Shown: positions 32,400 through 43,849, counted from the stretch's first letter. The stretch: DNA of 64,000 nt from Tretioscincus oriximinensis (GCA_022410635.1 JAJVDF010000255.1:62001-126000); one strand, 5' to 3'. The notes: generated by a model from the letters alone, not told the origin. Made by a program: numbers and translations.

Positions 32400-32970
32400 T
32401 CATGATGCAATTATGTTCAAAATGTGTGTATATAAACTGTTGCCTTAGCCGGTGAGACATTTTGTGAACTAGGTATCTTTCAAGATGCAAAATAGTTTTT
32501 GAATGTGCTAGCGATTTTAATGATTTTATATTAGAAAGGCTCGCAATGTCATCTTGGGCACTAATGTCTGTCACTCGCTTCTTAAGTATCTCTTTGGCTA
32601 GATGACTGGTAGGCCCTAGCATTTGCAGGGAAAGCCTACACTGAGAAATTACTCAATGTATTTGGTAAACCCATGAATAGGTATTCTCACTCCTATACTG
32701 TTCTTCCAAGCACATTTTTGGGAATCTATTTTCAGGCATGGAGAATGCACTTAGCTAGAAATTGAATNTTTTGGTGTTAATGGAGCACTGAATGGTTTGA
32801 ACTCCCAAGTTCTGCTCTAGCAGCAGAGGCAGGGATGATATCTCACCTGGATGGAACCTTAGCTTAAATACATTTAACACACACACACACACAAAATTGC
32901 AGGTGAATATTTTTCCTAAGCACTTTCTTTTCATTGATTGAGCGGAGCATTTTACAGCCACTACTGTATT
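32400..32970. other. No firm feature
   Basis: Nothing recognised except an (AC)n run at 32877-32893. Confidence 0.45.
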
Positions 32971-32976
32971 GGTAAG

Positions 32977-33162
32977 TAGGCTGACCAGATGCCCCCTTTT
33001 TGGGTGAGTTGAAAACCCGTTTTGGGGTACCTCCCGGTTTTTTCTGAGGAAAAAAAAATGCAAAAGAAAAATCTTTTGAAAAAAAATTCCTCAGAAAAAA
33101 CTGGGAGGCACCCCAAAACCGGGTTTTCAACCCCCCCAAAAAGGGGTCGTCTGGTCAGCCTA
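32977..33162. mobile_element. Palindromic hAT-type MITE, copy 6 (reference)
   Basis: The best-defined copy: 186 bp, termini TAGGCTGACCAG and CTGGTCAGCCTA perfectly complementary, and an exact 8-bp duplication TTGGTAAG on both sides (32969-32976, 33163-33170). Arms GGGGTACCTCCCGGTTTTTT and complement around CAAAAGAAAAATC. These features set the family ends and the superfamily (hAT). Confidence 0.93.
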
Positions 33163-33170
33163 TTGGTAAG

Positions 33171-34505
33171 TGAAGGTTGATGACACTTCCCACGGATTTG
33201 TTTTTTTAAGACCAGTGCTGGATTATTCACACGGAGCAAGAGAGAGAATGGAATGGCTGAGAAACAGCTCTTGTTTCCGGCAATGAGCCCTTTCAGAAGC
33301 TGGATATCCGGCTAACCAGTGGGGACCGCTTCCGAATGGGAAGATTGGGCCATTTAAGGAAGCACAGTATATCTTTGTCAAAAACGTGGGCGAGAGCACC
33401 CACTAAACCCTTGGCCTCTTGATTAGCCATAGAATTGGAGGCAGCTTAAAGGCAGTGAAATTTGCGAGCGTTTTTAAAATGTCTTCTTTTGACACGTTTG
33501 ATATGTTCCAGATCCAAGAAGCGGAAAGAAAGTAAAGGGTAGAAGGAAGCTATTAGAAAGATATAAAATAAATTTTGAAAGGTGCATGTGTGTTGTGGGG
33601 ATGGACAGGAGAGACTTCGTTTCATTAAGCAACTGCTCCCCATTTTCAAGGGTAGTATTGATGGATGCTTGTTCTTTCAACAAAGGCTTTTTTGTCACGA
33701 ACAGGAGAAGCAGATGTTTTAGAAGCAGACAGGAAGTAGCTGTGACAAATGAAAGGATTTTTGACTGAATTCACGAGCCGAGCTTCCTGCCCAGTAATTT
33801 CTTCAGTTCCAGGCCACCTTTAAAAAGAAAAGAAAAAAACCCTTAATCATCAATCTTTTCCACATCTATATTTGTCAGTTTGCATAAGAGAAACGCTAGT
33901 TTCACTGCTGAGAGAGGGCAAAGCCTTGGTCAGTTTGCAAACTATGTGTGTATGCAAGCGGGCGCATTAGCAGCCTCAAGGAATGCTTGTTGCAGAACAT
34001 TCCCTTTCAGATTGTTAGCATGAAGATTTCACAATTTCAGGAAGATTGCAACCAGAGTAAACATGCGAGTGGGAGTCAAAGAGAAGTCTCAGGAGAACCG
34101 TAGCTTTCCTTCCACCCCTGCATTTTGGTTAAGTAAATAGTTATCAAATGTGTCACAGATGGAATATGATCCTTATTTTGGGCAAAGTATTAGGGACAGC
34201 TGGTACTTTGGAGTTAAACCCTACAGAACTGCAAAGTTCAGTCCTAGAAAAGGAAGAATTTCTTGAACATAAATTCTTGTCCTGGTTAAAAACCTGGTAT
34301 TTTTTTCATTTTCAGTCCTGTTTTTTAAGACTGGAGACTATTTAATAGCCCTTGTGTGTGGCCATAGCTTTACTTTCATCATTAGGGCCCTAGCAGATCC
34401 CAGTATTTCTGTGGGAGCTATTTCCACGCTCCTGTTTGTCATTTCGTATTTCCAGGTTCTGTTTTAGGTGTTCTGGATTATATCTCAAAATAAGGATTTG
34501 CTATC
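33171..34505. other. Unique-looking sequence
   Basis: No repeat recognised. Short frames only. Confidence 0.4.
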
Positions 34506-34510
34506 TTCAT

Positions 34511-34575
34511 ATTAGGACAGACAACAATAGGACAGACCGGGCTATTGGACAGACAACAATAGGACAGACCGGGCT
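34511..34575. repeat. Tandem duplication, about 32 bp x 2
   Basis: The unit GGACAGACAACAATAGGACA...CCGGGCT occurs twice in direct succession. Each unit itself contains GGACAGAC twice. The copies are identical apart from one base at the junction. Confidence 0.9.
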
Positions 34576-34989
34576 CATGCCTACACTAGCATGAGGATGA
34601 CTAGTCACTATTCCAAGATACAGGCATATGTAAGAAACTGGCTGAATCCACCCATCAACCTCAATGCTGAAAGAAAGAGCTCCAGAGGCAGCCCCACCAC
34701 CCTAGATTGCAGGCCATCCACACTAATTGTGCAGGGAAATCGTGATCCAGTAGTGGAGACCTTGATGGCAACATTCCACCAGGGCGGCACTGCAACCCTT
34801 CTGGAATACAAATTAGGTGTGCATGTGGGCCGTGAGCCCGCTCTCACCTAAAACATGCTACTAAGGCGTGAGCGGCCATAGTTTGAACAGGGCCTTAATT
34901 GCATACCTTTAAATATTTCTGGTTCATACTATCGATTTAAGTTTTCTCCCAACAGAATTACATCTACCAGCACACAACAGTGCTGGTAG

Positions 34990-35385
34990 TAAGATGAAAC
35001 AACTTTTTACAGATGTCTAGAAGAAATACTATTGCTATTGACATGTAAAGCCCTAAATGACATGGACCTTGAATACTTGAAGGAATACTTCCTCNTGTAT
35101 ATATCTGCTTACAACCTTCTGATGAGGCTCTCTTGANAGTCCCACCATCTTCTCTCATAAAAGAGGACTAGACATGTGGGGAGAACCTTCGCTGTGATAC
35201 TACCAGATTGTAGAATGGTCTCCCCTCCGAGGTGCATTATGCCTCTAAACTGGTGACGCCAAACCCCTGAGCCAATTATTTCCTCTCCCAGCTGTCCTAT
35301 TTTAAATATTTGTGTGGTTTTTACTGTGATCCGCTCTGAGACCTTTGATATAGGGTAGAATATAAACAAACAAATACTAAAGGAG
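34990..35385 (+). repeat. L2-clade LINE 3' end
   Basis: GCCCTAAATGACATGGACC and GAATACTTGAAGGAATACTT correspond to the KALN-GYLK region of L2. AGAATGGTCTCCCCTCCGAG matches the RLWN-LP part. The 3' end GATCCGCTCTGAGACCTTTG, GGGTAGAATATAAAC leads into an ACAAACAAAT tail. Frames are broken and two Ns are present. Confidence 0.65.
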
Positions 35386-35388
35386 TGT

Positions 35389-35470
35389 CTGTAGCTCAGT
35401 GATTCAGCAAACGTTTGGGGACCAGAGAGTTGCCAGTTTGGTCCCCAGACTCTCAGAAATAAGCAAGTCC
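35389..35470 (+). repeat. tRNA-like SINE head
   Basis: GTCTGTAGCTCAGTGATTCA (box A) and GCCAGTTTGGTCCCC (box B) about 45 bp apart form a tRNA-like head. Not from family A or B. Confidence 0.5.
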
Positions 35471-35474
35471 AAAT

Positions 35475-37465
35475 CATATTAGTATCACAGCCAATAAAAC
35501 TTCATAGGGGTGCCCATGCAGTCAACCAGGAACTGGATACAACACAGTGGTATCCAATAACAATACAACACATTATTTGCACTCTTATGTCTGCTAATGA
35601 GACGTGAAGCGACTGAATTGGATAGATTCCATGCTTTGGTGTATCCAGTATATCTGAATTATACATTCAGAAATGCCACAGGCAGTCCACAAATAGATTT
35701 TACTTGCAAATCTAGTGGGGTTCATTATTTGTTATTCTCCAAATTGCATCTTTTCACCCCTAAAATTGCTGTCCAAATTTCAGGTGGTTGTTTTCAACTT
35801 GTCATCAGTTGCCATTTTGCATAAGGGAAAATGTTCTTTTCATCTACACCNTAAAGAAAGGTAGCTTTCTATAAATATTGAGATCGGATAAGTATAACCA
35901 GACACAGTCATTAAAATTCAGTTTCTCCTGTGGGCAAAAGTCCCACATTCCAAGCAAGAAGCATGTTATCAGAATGATGTTTCAAGAACGTCAGCTGCCA
36001 TATAATATTAAGTACACATTCATGATCTGAGTTCCCAACATGGCAACCAAACAGATTGGCCTAGAAGCCTAAGGCATGTAACAGGAGGTTTAAAAAGAAT
36101 CTCAGATGCATTCAGATGAAACATTACGTAGGCATAAAACGAATGTGCATTGTTTTTACACCAGGTCACTGGGCCCATTCAGGTCAACTAATCAAAAACA
36201 GGTGTAGTAAAAAATGAACTTCTGTGGGGTCGCCACTTATCTCTTCTCCTCCACTCAATGCAGTTTCCTGTTCCTGTTCCGAAAATGACAACTTGAATGA
36301 TGTCATTTCTGGTTCCTGGGGTCGTGACTCAAAAAAGGTTTGGAATCTTTTGGCACCATGTAGACTCACCATTTCCATGGCAACTAAAGTTCATCCTTGA
36401 GATACAAAAACAAAGTTCTGGACTTTAATTCACNTTTTACATTACAGTAGCACCAAAGCACTGTATATTTGATGTCTTTGCATCCCCAAATTACAACAGA
36501 AACTATTTGATAGTGCTCCAGAGAAGGGGAATTTGGTAATATTGTATTAAGAAGATCCTTTAAAAGAAAAAAAGTCCTAACTATAACTTTAACCCAAGCA
36601 TCAAATAAGGTGAAGGCTCGTATTGTCCTGCATCCTAGCAAAGACTTACTCATCTGTGTTTTACTCTGTCCAGTGTACAATGTACTTTAAGATAATATGT
36701 TAATTTAATTTGCTGATTTGCAAGTAGTGTCTACAGGCAAAAAACAACAACAATTTGACATTCCCTTTTTTTCATGAAATGAGAACAGAGTTAAGGAGAT
36801 AATAAAGCTTTTTAGTAATACCATTTTCTCATTTTCTTTGTTTCTCCTTCACCTGATTCAAAGAAGAATTTGTTTACTTTAAAACAAAAAAGCCACCTTG
36901 AAGTAATTTGCTGTATGCTGTAAATTTGACAGATAGCCAGCAATTGTAGGAAGTTGTCCTGACCCAAAAAAAACCAAAATCTGTGACTTTTGCTGTTGGG
37001 GGACCATGGTTAATGTGTGATTAGGGCATGAAAGTAAGATTGGAGTTGGGTTGGAGCAATACGGTCGGAAAATTGCATCCACCATTAGGAGTGTTGGATT
37101 GTGGCAACTTTATCTCTCAATTTAACCAACCCAGGGGACAAAACTCATTAGAAAGAAAGAACACTGAGAATCCAAGTCAGGTACTTGTGAGAATGGGGGG
37201 GGGGGGCAGGTTGATGGCCTAAATCTACCCCATTGTAGCTAAACAGACATTTAGATGTTTTGCTAAGGCCCTAAACTTGTTGTAATTCAAACATCTGAAG
37301 GAGCAACTGCTGTCATACAGATTAGCTCATATAGACTACAGAGGAAGGCAACCTCAGAATAATGTTGACATCCAGTGAGTATTAGAATACCAGCATGCTT
37401 GAAGGCCTATCACTTGAGTTGAGCTTGTCTTGGTAGCATTTCAATCAGCCTCTTCATTCTAGTAC
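35475..37465. other. No recognisable feature
   Basis: About 2 kb without a recognised repeat or coding region; one G run at 37194-37206. Confidence 0.4.
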
Positions 37466-37469
37466 AAAG

Positions 37470-37615
37470 CCTAGTGAATTCTCCTTCACTGGAAGACTTC
37501 AAACAGAAACTGAACAGCCATCTGTCTGGGATGATTTAGTGAATCCTGCATTGATCAGGGGGCTTGACCAGATGACCATGGAGGTCTGTTCCAATTCTAT
37601 AAATCTTGTTGCACT
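37470..37615 (+). repeat. CR1 LINE 3' end
   Basis: TTCACTGGAAGACTTCAAAC, CAGCCATCTGTCTGGGATG, GAATCCTGCATTGATCAGGG and GGAGGTCTGTTCCAATTCTA are the CR1 3' end in order. Confidence 0.75.
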
Positions 37616-37619
37616 CACA

Positions 37620-39580
37620 AGGAGATACACATATATAAAACTTTCAGAAGACACTCATATGCATTCTACATGTGGTACCTATGAATTTATTATTTGGATA
37701 TTGTTATTTANGGCTGGGTCAAAAAGACTTTTCCAAAATAATTTGTCACTTTAATGGACAAATATAGTAAGACAGGAGTAGGCACTTCTATAACTATTTT
37801 AGGGTTCAGGGTTGGAAGGAGCCCAGACAGTCTTCTGAAAATGTTTGGTATCCTTGAAAAGGAAGAGAGGAGTTAAGAGAAGGAGATTTGAATGAATTGG
37901 GAGAATATTTCAACAACTCTAAATGTCAGTCTTGGATGTGATCACACTTTGGGTCAAAATTCCCACTCTTTTTGTGAATGCTAAATCATTTCCAGGTGGC
38001 TTGAAATTTCCCAGCAGTTGGCAATTGGGTGAGGGTGGTAGCTCGGAAAGGAATTTTCTGAAGATTTTCTCACCATATTATCTTATGAGAAAGTTCAGCT
38101 CACTTATATTGCACAAAATTAATCATAATCCATTCGTGCTATTAGGATTGGTTAGTTGTCCCACCATCCCATTTCCAAGGCTTTAGATCACCAAAATGGC
38201 TTCAGAACTAGGACTCGTATGTCCTCTAGTACTGCCAGCACTAAGCTAGAAAATGTAATAATGACAGTAGAAGTAATTCTTTTCAGGTCTAGTTGTTGAC
38301 ACCTTCCTCTTCTACTACATGGCTGAGAGGTCAGGGGAAGAAACCAATAAAAGTCAAAGGACATCTGAAAAATTAACAAAATCATTACAGCAAAAACATT
38401 TGTGGGCTAAATTCACATCACATCTATGGAATGTTATCCTGACTTGGCAGATACATACATACATACATGTGGGTGTTGAGAAAGAGATGTGTTAGCGGTG
38501 AGGTCAGGGGGAAATAAAATGCAAGAATTCCAGATGGTTACGATTGTGTTAAAGCTTAAATGTGAGTAAAATAATTACAGTGCCCATTCACAAAGCTGTG
38601 CTGATGGTAACACAGATATTCTAGCTTTGACGAATAAAAGCACATTAGCATTTTCGTCGCGTATCCTGATGTGTGATTTGAAAGCTGCATCCTGTCAAAT
38701 TACGGACAGAAATGATATGAGGGCTGATAAAGCACACTAGTGGCTACCTGCCTTACTGTGGCCCTGTTCTGACCTATCAAGGAGGAAGTCCCCCAAATCT
38801 GGCGTTGCAGGTTAAGGGACGATCACTGGATATACAGAAATTTCCCAGAAAGTCTGAAGTCTGACAAACTGTGTGATGAATGGGCCATTTTATCTGACAC
38901 ACGAAAATAAATCTGAACTCCAAAATAAACACAACAAAGCTCAAAGCCCAAAAATTCCGGATTGTCAGAAAGTTGTTACGCGTCACTACAATTCTGTGCA
39001 ATGATAAAATATCAGGTAGGTGATAAAATCAATAGTAAAATAGGATCACTTAGCACAGTCTCTAAATATTGTCAACAGTATATACAAGAGTCTTTAGTGT
39101 GTATGGGGGGGGGGTGTCAAAACAAAGTGCAACTCCCCAAATATCAAATATGCGAATATTGTATCCTGTGGGTCTTTGGATATGATGGTATAATGTTCCT
39201 GTCGATGCATTTCAACCATCCGGTCTTTCTCAAGGCTACAAAATCTCAAGAAAAGCTACACAACCTGATCACTTTAAAGTGGAGTCTCTTTGGAGTGGAC
39301 CAAGGTGTAGATTCTGCACCCAGGATTGCTCTAGTTGGCTGCATATTCTCCAGGAGACCACACCTCCCAAGGATGTATAGTCTGTGGAAGCAATTGATGA
39401 AATTCAAAAAGATCATATAAAAGCTGCCTTTCAATAAGTTACAAGCTTTCTGTTTCGGTTTAAACCAAAGAAAGGAGAACTAAAGTATCAACATCAACTT
39501 CATCAAATCGTCCTGGTGGACAGTTACTGCCTGCCACATATTACAAACCTCTCTTGACTTGTAACTCACACTGGTACTTT
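37620..39580. other. No firm feature
   Basis: Short (CATA)n at 38455-38468 and a G run at 39105-39113. A 152-codon frame (38962-39420) shows no domain. Its region around 39190-39245 (GATGCATTTCAACCATCC) may be the end of an unidentified retroelement. Confidence 0.4.
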
Positions 39581-39585
39581 TAGAT

Positions 39586-40030
39586 ATGTACATAAGAACA
39601 TAAGAGGAACCCTGCTGGATTGGGTCAGAGCCCATCTTGTCCAGCATTCTGTCTCACAAAGTGACCCCTTCTGTCTGACAGAGTGGTTCCTGCTCTTGTC
39701 ACAGAAAGTTTGGTTCCCATCGGTTGATAGAAATAAATAGGACTCTTTACCCCATTGTGCATGACTGCACTTACCTAAGTTGAAATGCATTTGCCACTTG
39801 TTGCCCATTTACCCAATTTCAAGAGAACCTGGAGCAATTTACGATCACTTTCAGTTTAGACTACCCTGAACGGTACTTTAGTGTCATCAGCAAATTTGGC
39901 TCTCTCACTATTGAACCCAAAATCCAGAATATTTACGTATATATTAAAAAGCATAGGTCCCAGTACTTAACCCTGGGGGACTCCACTTCTTACATCTTTC
40001 CATCCAGAGAACTGTCCATTTATTACTACT
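39586..40030 (-). repeat. CR1 LINE, reversed 3' region
   Basis: CATAAGAACATAAGAGGAAC, CCCTGCTGGATTGGGTCAG and CATCTTGTCCAGCATTCTG are the reversed CR1 terminus. An older upstream part follows: TGCATTTGCCACTTGTTGCC, CATCAGCAAATTTGGC and CAGTACTTAACCCTGGGGG, all known from reptile CR1 LINEs. Confidence 0.7.
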
Positions 40031-40034
40031 GATT

Positions 40035-40515
40035 TATTACACTTTTTAGGGTAATAATAGCCATCAGGAAAAAGGAAGCTCTTTNAAACTAAGCTGGACA
40101 CAACCAAATTTTAATCCAGTTTCACTACACTGCTAGAGACTATTGAATTTTCTGCAATGGGCTTATCAACTAGTAGCGTGCAAAAGCTTAAAAAATGTGG
40201 GAACAATTCTACTGTGTCCAGACTATCAAACCAGCATGTTTGCATGCTAGAAACCTCACTTGAGTATATTGATATCCTCTAACAGAAGTCACCCGNTGCC
40301 TTTAGACCACACGAGCATATTCTTAATTCACTTCTTGGACTAGTGTATTGACCAGCACAGAATCATTCTATGATTAAGAAGCAAGCATTCCTTGGCTATA
40401 TCTCAAGTTCCAAAGAAAACTGATTCACATTGTGTTTCCACAAGTCTTCATGAGATATAAAGCAGGGCAGTTTTAAAACGCAAGACTTCAGCTATGCACA
40501 GTTGCTAAAAGAGAT
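40035..40515. other. No recognisable feature
   Basis: May continue the old CR1; nothing firm. Confidence 0.4.
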
Positions 40516-40520
40516 CAAAT

Positions 40521-40885
40521 TAGTCAACACTAAAGGAAATCAACTCTAACTGCTCACTGGAAAGACAAATGCTGAAGCCGAAGCTCAAATACTTTGGCCA
40601 CATAATGAGAAAGCAGAAGTCACAAGGGAAAAAACCTAATGCTGGGAAATACTGAAGGCAAAATAAATATAGGATGGGTGAGTATAATCTAGCAGGCAGA
40701 TTAAGGTAGGCAACATGAGCTCTTGTAGATAAGTCTACTTCTTTAACTGGTAGGGCTGGTAACATAGAGTCATGCAAACAACAAACGCGAGCTTGGCCTG
40801 ACCAAGAAACAAAGAAAGACAAAAGGACCAGGTATGGACCATAAAAAGTCAGACACGAGTGAGTCACTGAATAACAACAACAGTT
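40521..40885 (+). repeat. RTE/BovB-type LINE 3' end
   Basis: ACTGCTCACTGGAAAGACAA, GCTGAAGCCGAAGCTCAAAT and ACTTTGGCCACATAATGAGA encode the RTE C-terminal LTAHWKDK and LKYFGHIMR motifs. The 3' end AAGTCAGACACGAGTGAGTC followed by AATAACAACAACA is the BovB terminus. BovB elements are widespread in squamates, which supports the host assignment. Confidence 0.75.
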
Positions 40886-40896
40886 GCTATGTGTGT

Positions 40897-41172
40897 GTCC
40901 CCCACCCACCCCCAGCAACTTCTTGTTAATAGAAAAGTTATTTCCGTGGGCAGGACTGAGCACTGGTTGGCTGAGAAAGCATTTTCCCACCCAGTGCTAG
41001 CTGGGAGCTGTAGTCAACAGGGCAGGGCCCTGCCCAGGCTTGAAATACACTTCCCAGCAAGCCCTGCAGTCAGCACAACAATAGCTCCAGTTTCACATTC
41101 TTCACATTCAGGCTGATGCCGAAAGATGAAAACCGGAAGCTGATCATTTATTGTTGTTGACAACTGACACAC
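40897..41172 (+). repeat. Unassigned interspersed repeat Y, copy 2
   Basis: Aligns with 21605-21925 (see there). This copy has an extra block (about 40990-41065) with GCTGGGAGCTGTAGTC and, inverted, ATACACTTCCCAGCAAGCC. Both resemble the ACTACA..TCCCAGCATGC word of ZNF143/THAP11 sites. Confidence 0.6.
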
Positions 41173-41185
41173 ACAGTTTATATGG

Positions 41186-41300
41186 AATTGCATTGTCCTG
41201 AAACTTCATTGTATTTTTTTAATTTTCAAATATATTTTATTGCCCCATGAATAAATACATTCTATATACAGTACTTATACATATTACATTAAACGGTTTC
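41186..41300 (+). repeat. Inverted repeat, left arm
   Basis: From AATTGCATTGTCCTGAAAC to ATACATATTACATTAAAC the sequence matches, inverted, 43405-43507. The inner part resembles an L1-type 3' end with a T run, but the match continues past the T run into CTTCATTG and beyond, so it is more than two independent poly(A) tails. Confidence 0.7.
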
Positions 41301-41304
41301 TCTT

Positions 41305-42190
41305 CTTTTATCTTTATCTGGGTCTGTTTTGTGCTGCTGTGTCTTGGCACAAACTTTCTCCTTCCAATCAAGCTTTCTATGTAGCAAGGAATTTAAGAAA
41401 TATCAGACTTCTATACTGTGACCTTTGCTTGGAAGTCAAAGCAACTGCAGGACTTTTTTTTGCTGTGAAATACTATTGTGGACAAAAAAGTGTGAGTATT
41501 ATCTTCAGCATTCTTGAATCCAAGCCAAAATGTTGCTTAAAGCAGAGAAAAAAGAACTTGGATCCCTCTTTTTTTTCTGAATCTGCATGAAAATAGATTC
41601 CCATACACAAACACACAAAAACGAACAGGGTAAAATTGCATTTGAAGGCTTTATTTGATAGCCTTTTTGTTTGTTGTTTTAAAAATTAGGCTGTTGGAAT
41701 GGTGTTAAAGCTGGGTGGGCAACTGTTTCATGAGACAAAATAACAATGGAACCTTTGCCAACTAATATTCTTCCAGCTCTCACTTTATTTTTGACAAGAG
41801 GTGATTTCTGTGGAGTTTTGGGGGGTACTTCATGCAATTATGCTACATCTGTATTATTAAATTCAGATTTGCTTTATCCAGATTAGCAACAGCAGTGCAC
41901 ATCTGAATTAAGCGGGTTGGGCAGCATTAGAAGTGACACATGCTATAATGCAGATTTGATCCATGTTCCTTTCAGCAATGCCCATGCACATTCAGATCCA
42001 GCCTACATGTAGTTATGCTATTGTGTAATCTGAAAAAGAAGCCCTGTATTCCAGGTTAGAGGACTCTTGGCATGGATCTCATCTGGATTAGCACTAATCA
42101 TGTGTGGACTTCTTTGAACTGGATTTCTAAGTGTGTGCAAGAGCAGCACTCAAGAATAGGTGAGGATGTCAAGGAGAGCCGTGGATTATT
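41305..42190. other. No recognisable feature
   Basis: Lies between the inverted arms and a reversed CR1; nothing recognised. Confidence 0.4.
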
Positions 42191-42196
42191 AGCTAG

Positions 42197-42492
42197 AGAA
42201 TCATAGAATATAGTGTTGGAAGGAACCTCCAAGGTCGTTGGGTCCAGCCATCCAAGACAGATGAGTATCCAGTCCCTGTTTGAAGACCCCCATGAAAGCG
42301 AACTCACCACCTCCTGTGGAAAAGTGTTCCACTGGTTTATCACCCTTACTGTTAGAAGGTTTTTTCTGAAGTTACTCACTTGCAGTTTTAGACAGCTATC
42401 AAGTCTCCACTCAGTCTTTTCTTTTTCAGACTAAACATCCTAGATCCTTTAACCATTCCTCATAGGACATGGTTTCCAGAGCACACCCTATC
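42197..42492 (-). repeat. CR1 LINE, reversed, left part
   Basis: GAATCATAGAATATAGTGTT, GGAAGGAACCTCCAAGG and ACCACCTCCTGTGGAAAAG are the reversed CR1 3' end and terminal coding region. The CR1 is split here by a Penelope-like insertion and continues at 43235. Confidence 0.75.
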
Positions 42493-42504
42493 CTTGTAAC
42501 TCTC

Positions 42505-43222
42505 AGAGAAATAGCCGTGTTAGTCTAGCAGAAAGTCCAGCAAAGGAGCTAGCAGCACTAATCTCCTTAAAAAAACAGGTAAATAGCAGGAACTAATGTG
42601 GTGTATTCCATTTTCTGCCAACAATGCCCCTCTACACTCTATATTGGGCAAACAGGACAATCCCTTCGCCAGAGAATAAATGGACACAAATCAGATATTC
42701 GTAATGGAAACACACAGAAACCAGTTGCTGAATATTTCAACCTTCCAGGACATTCTCTCTCAGACCTCAGGACTGCAGTTCTTGAACAAAGAAACTACAA
42801 AGGAAGATTTGAAAGAGAAGCAGCAGAACTTGAATACATTCACAAGTTCCAGGCCATCAGCAAAGGACTTAACAGAGACAATGGTTTCCTGGCCAACTAT
42901 ACATTTTTATGACACCTGTTAAGTATTTGATTGATTCCCTACCAGACATTGCCCCTTGTTGCCCCAGGGACTTTTTTACATAAGAGGATTAGTTCCTGCT
43001 ATTTACCTGTTTTTTTAAGGAGATTAGTTCCTGCTATTTACCTGCAATTCAACACCTCCCTACAGTTGCATATGCTTTGTCTTCTCCCATACACATTTCC
43101 CTATAAATACCTGACCCTGGCATTAGTCCCTCAGCATCTGAAGAAGTAGACCTGTCTACGAAAGCTTATGCCAACCACTTTTCTCAAGTTAGTCTCAAAG
43201 TGCTGCTAGCTCCTTTGCTGGA
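42505..43222 (+). mobile_element. Penelope-like element, 5' truncated
   Basis: A 718-bp insertion flanked by a 12-bp direct duplication CTTGTAACTCTC (42493-42504, 43223-43234). It carries the GIY-YIG endonuclease ORF and a 3' end CTGAAGAAGTAGACCTGTCT, CGAAAGCTTATGCC, AGTGCTGCTAGCTCC. Its first 93 bp are an inverted copy of its own 3' region: 42562-42597 is the exact reverse complement of 42988-43023. A 25-bp block is also duplicated in tandem at 42989-43045. Confidence 0.82.
42598..42912 (+). pseudogene. GIY-YIG endonuclease end of Penelope ORF
   Basis: An uninterrupted 104-codon frame. The first part reads VYSIFCQQC, the GIY position of Penelope endonucleases with two cysteines, then TLYIGQTGQSLRQRINGHK with the YIG, arginine and histidine of the family. 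NLPGHSLSDL and ELEYIHKFQA follow. In the full element this domain sits at the C-terminus behind the reverse transcriptase and nicks the target DNA. The reverse transcriptase is absent, so this is a 5'-truncated remnant without its own start. Confidence 0.82.
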
Positions 43223-43234
43223 CTTGTAACTCTC

Positions 43235-43310
43235 TTTTGAATTTGCTCTAGTTTATCAGAGTGCCTGATAGTCCCAGGTCTCTAACTGCAGTACTTAAGA
43301 AATGAGCTTG
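43235..43310 (-). repeat. CR1 LINE, reversed, right part
   Basis: TTTTGAATTTGCTCTAGTTT and TCTCTAACTGCAGTACTTA continue the reversed CR1 after the Penelope insertion. Confidence 0.6.
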
Positions 43311-43404
43311 CTATTTGTGTTATGGCATATCTTAGTCTGAGTGTGTCTGCCACCATCCTGAATTCTCTTCTTGGTTGCATGTAAATAGGGTTTAAAATTA
43401 CTGT

Positions 43405-43507
43405 TTCATGTAATATGTATAAGTGTATAGAATGTATTTATTCATGGGACAATAAAATACATTTGGAAATTAAAAAAATACAATGAAGTTTCAGAACAAG
43501 GCAGTTA
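43405..43507 (-). repeat. Inverted repeat, right arm
   Basis: GTTTCATGTAATATGTATAA through AATGAAGTTTCAGAAC is the inverted counterpart of 41186-41300, roughly 85-90% alike by eye. Confidence 0.7.
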
Positions 43508-43849
43508 TGTCATAAATTTATTGGGTTTGCCATACATCTCTGTAACAATCTCAACAGTGTCACTATAAAGGCTAGATTTTATTGGTTTCCTGTTTCAGGA
43601 AAATCCAGCTCACATAATGGGTTTTTTCAAAATGGCATAAAAATCTACTTTTTGGATGAATTGTTATACAGTCTCCTCCGGATATGGTGGCCTTGTACAG
43701 ATGGACATGACTTATTTTAAAGCAATCCATGTACGTTTCTGGATATCTTGCACTGGCAAATTACCTTGATGTGCACTTCAAGCCATTGGGAAAACAGGTA
43801 GTTTCCTGCACTGCTTTTGAGTGGTCACAACTTGTTAACAATACTTTCA

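Noticed and set aside
38962..39420. A 152-codon plus-strand frame
   Set aside because: No recognisable domain, biased composition in parts, and no start context, splice or conservation evidence.
40520..40990. A 156-codon minus-strand frame
   Set aside because: It is antisense to the BovB-type LINE 3' end.
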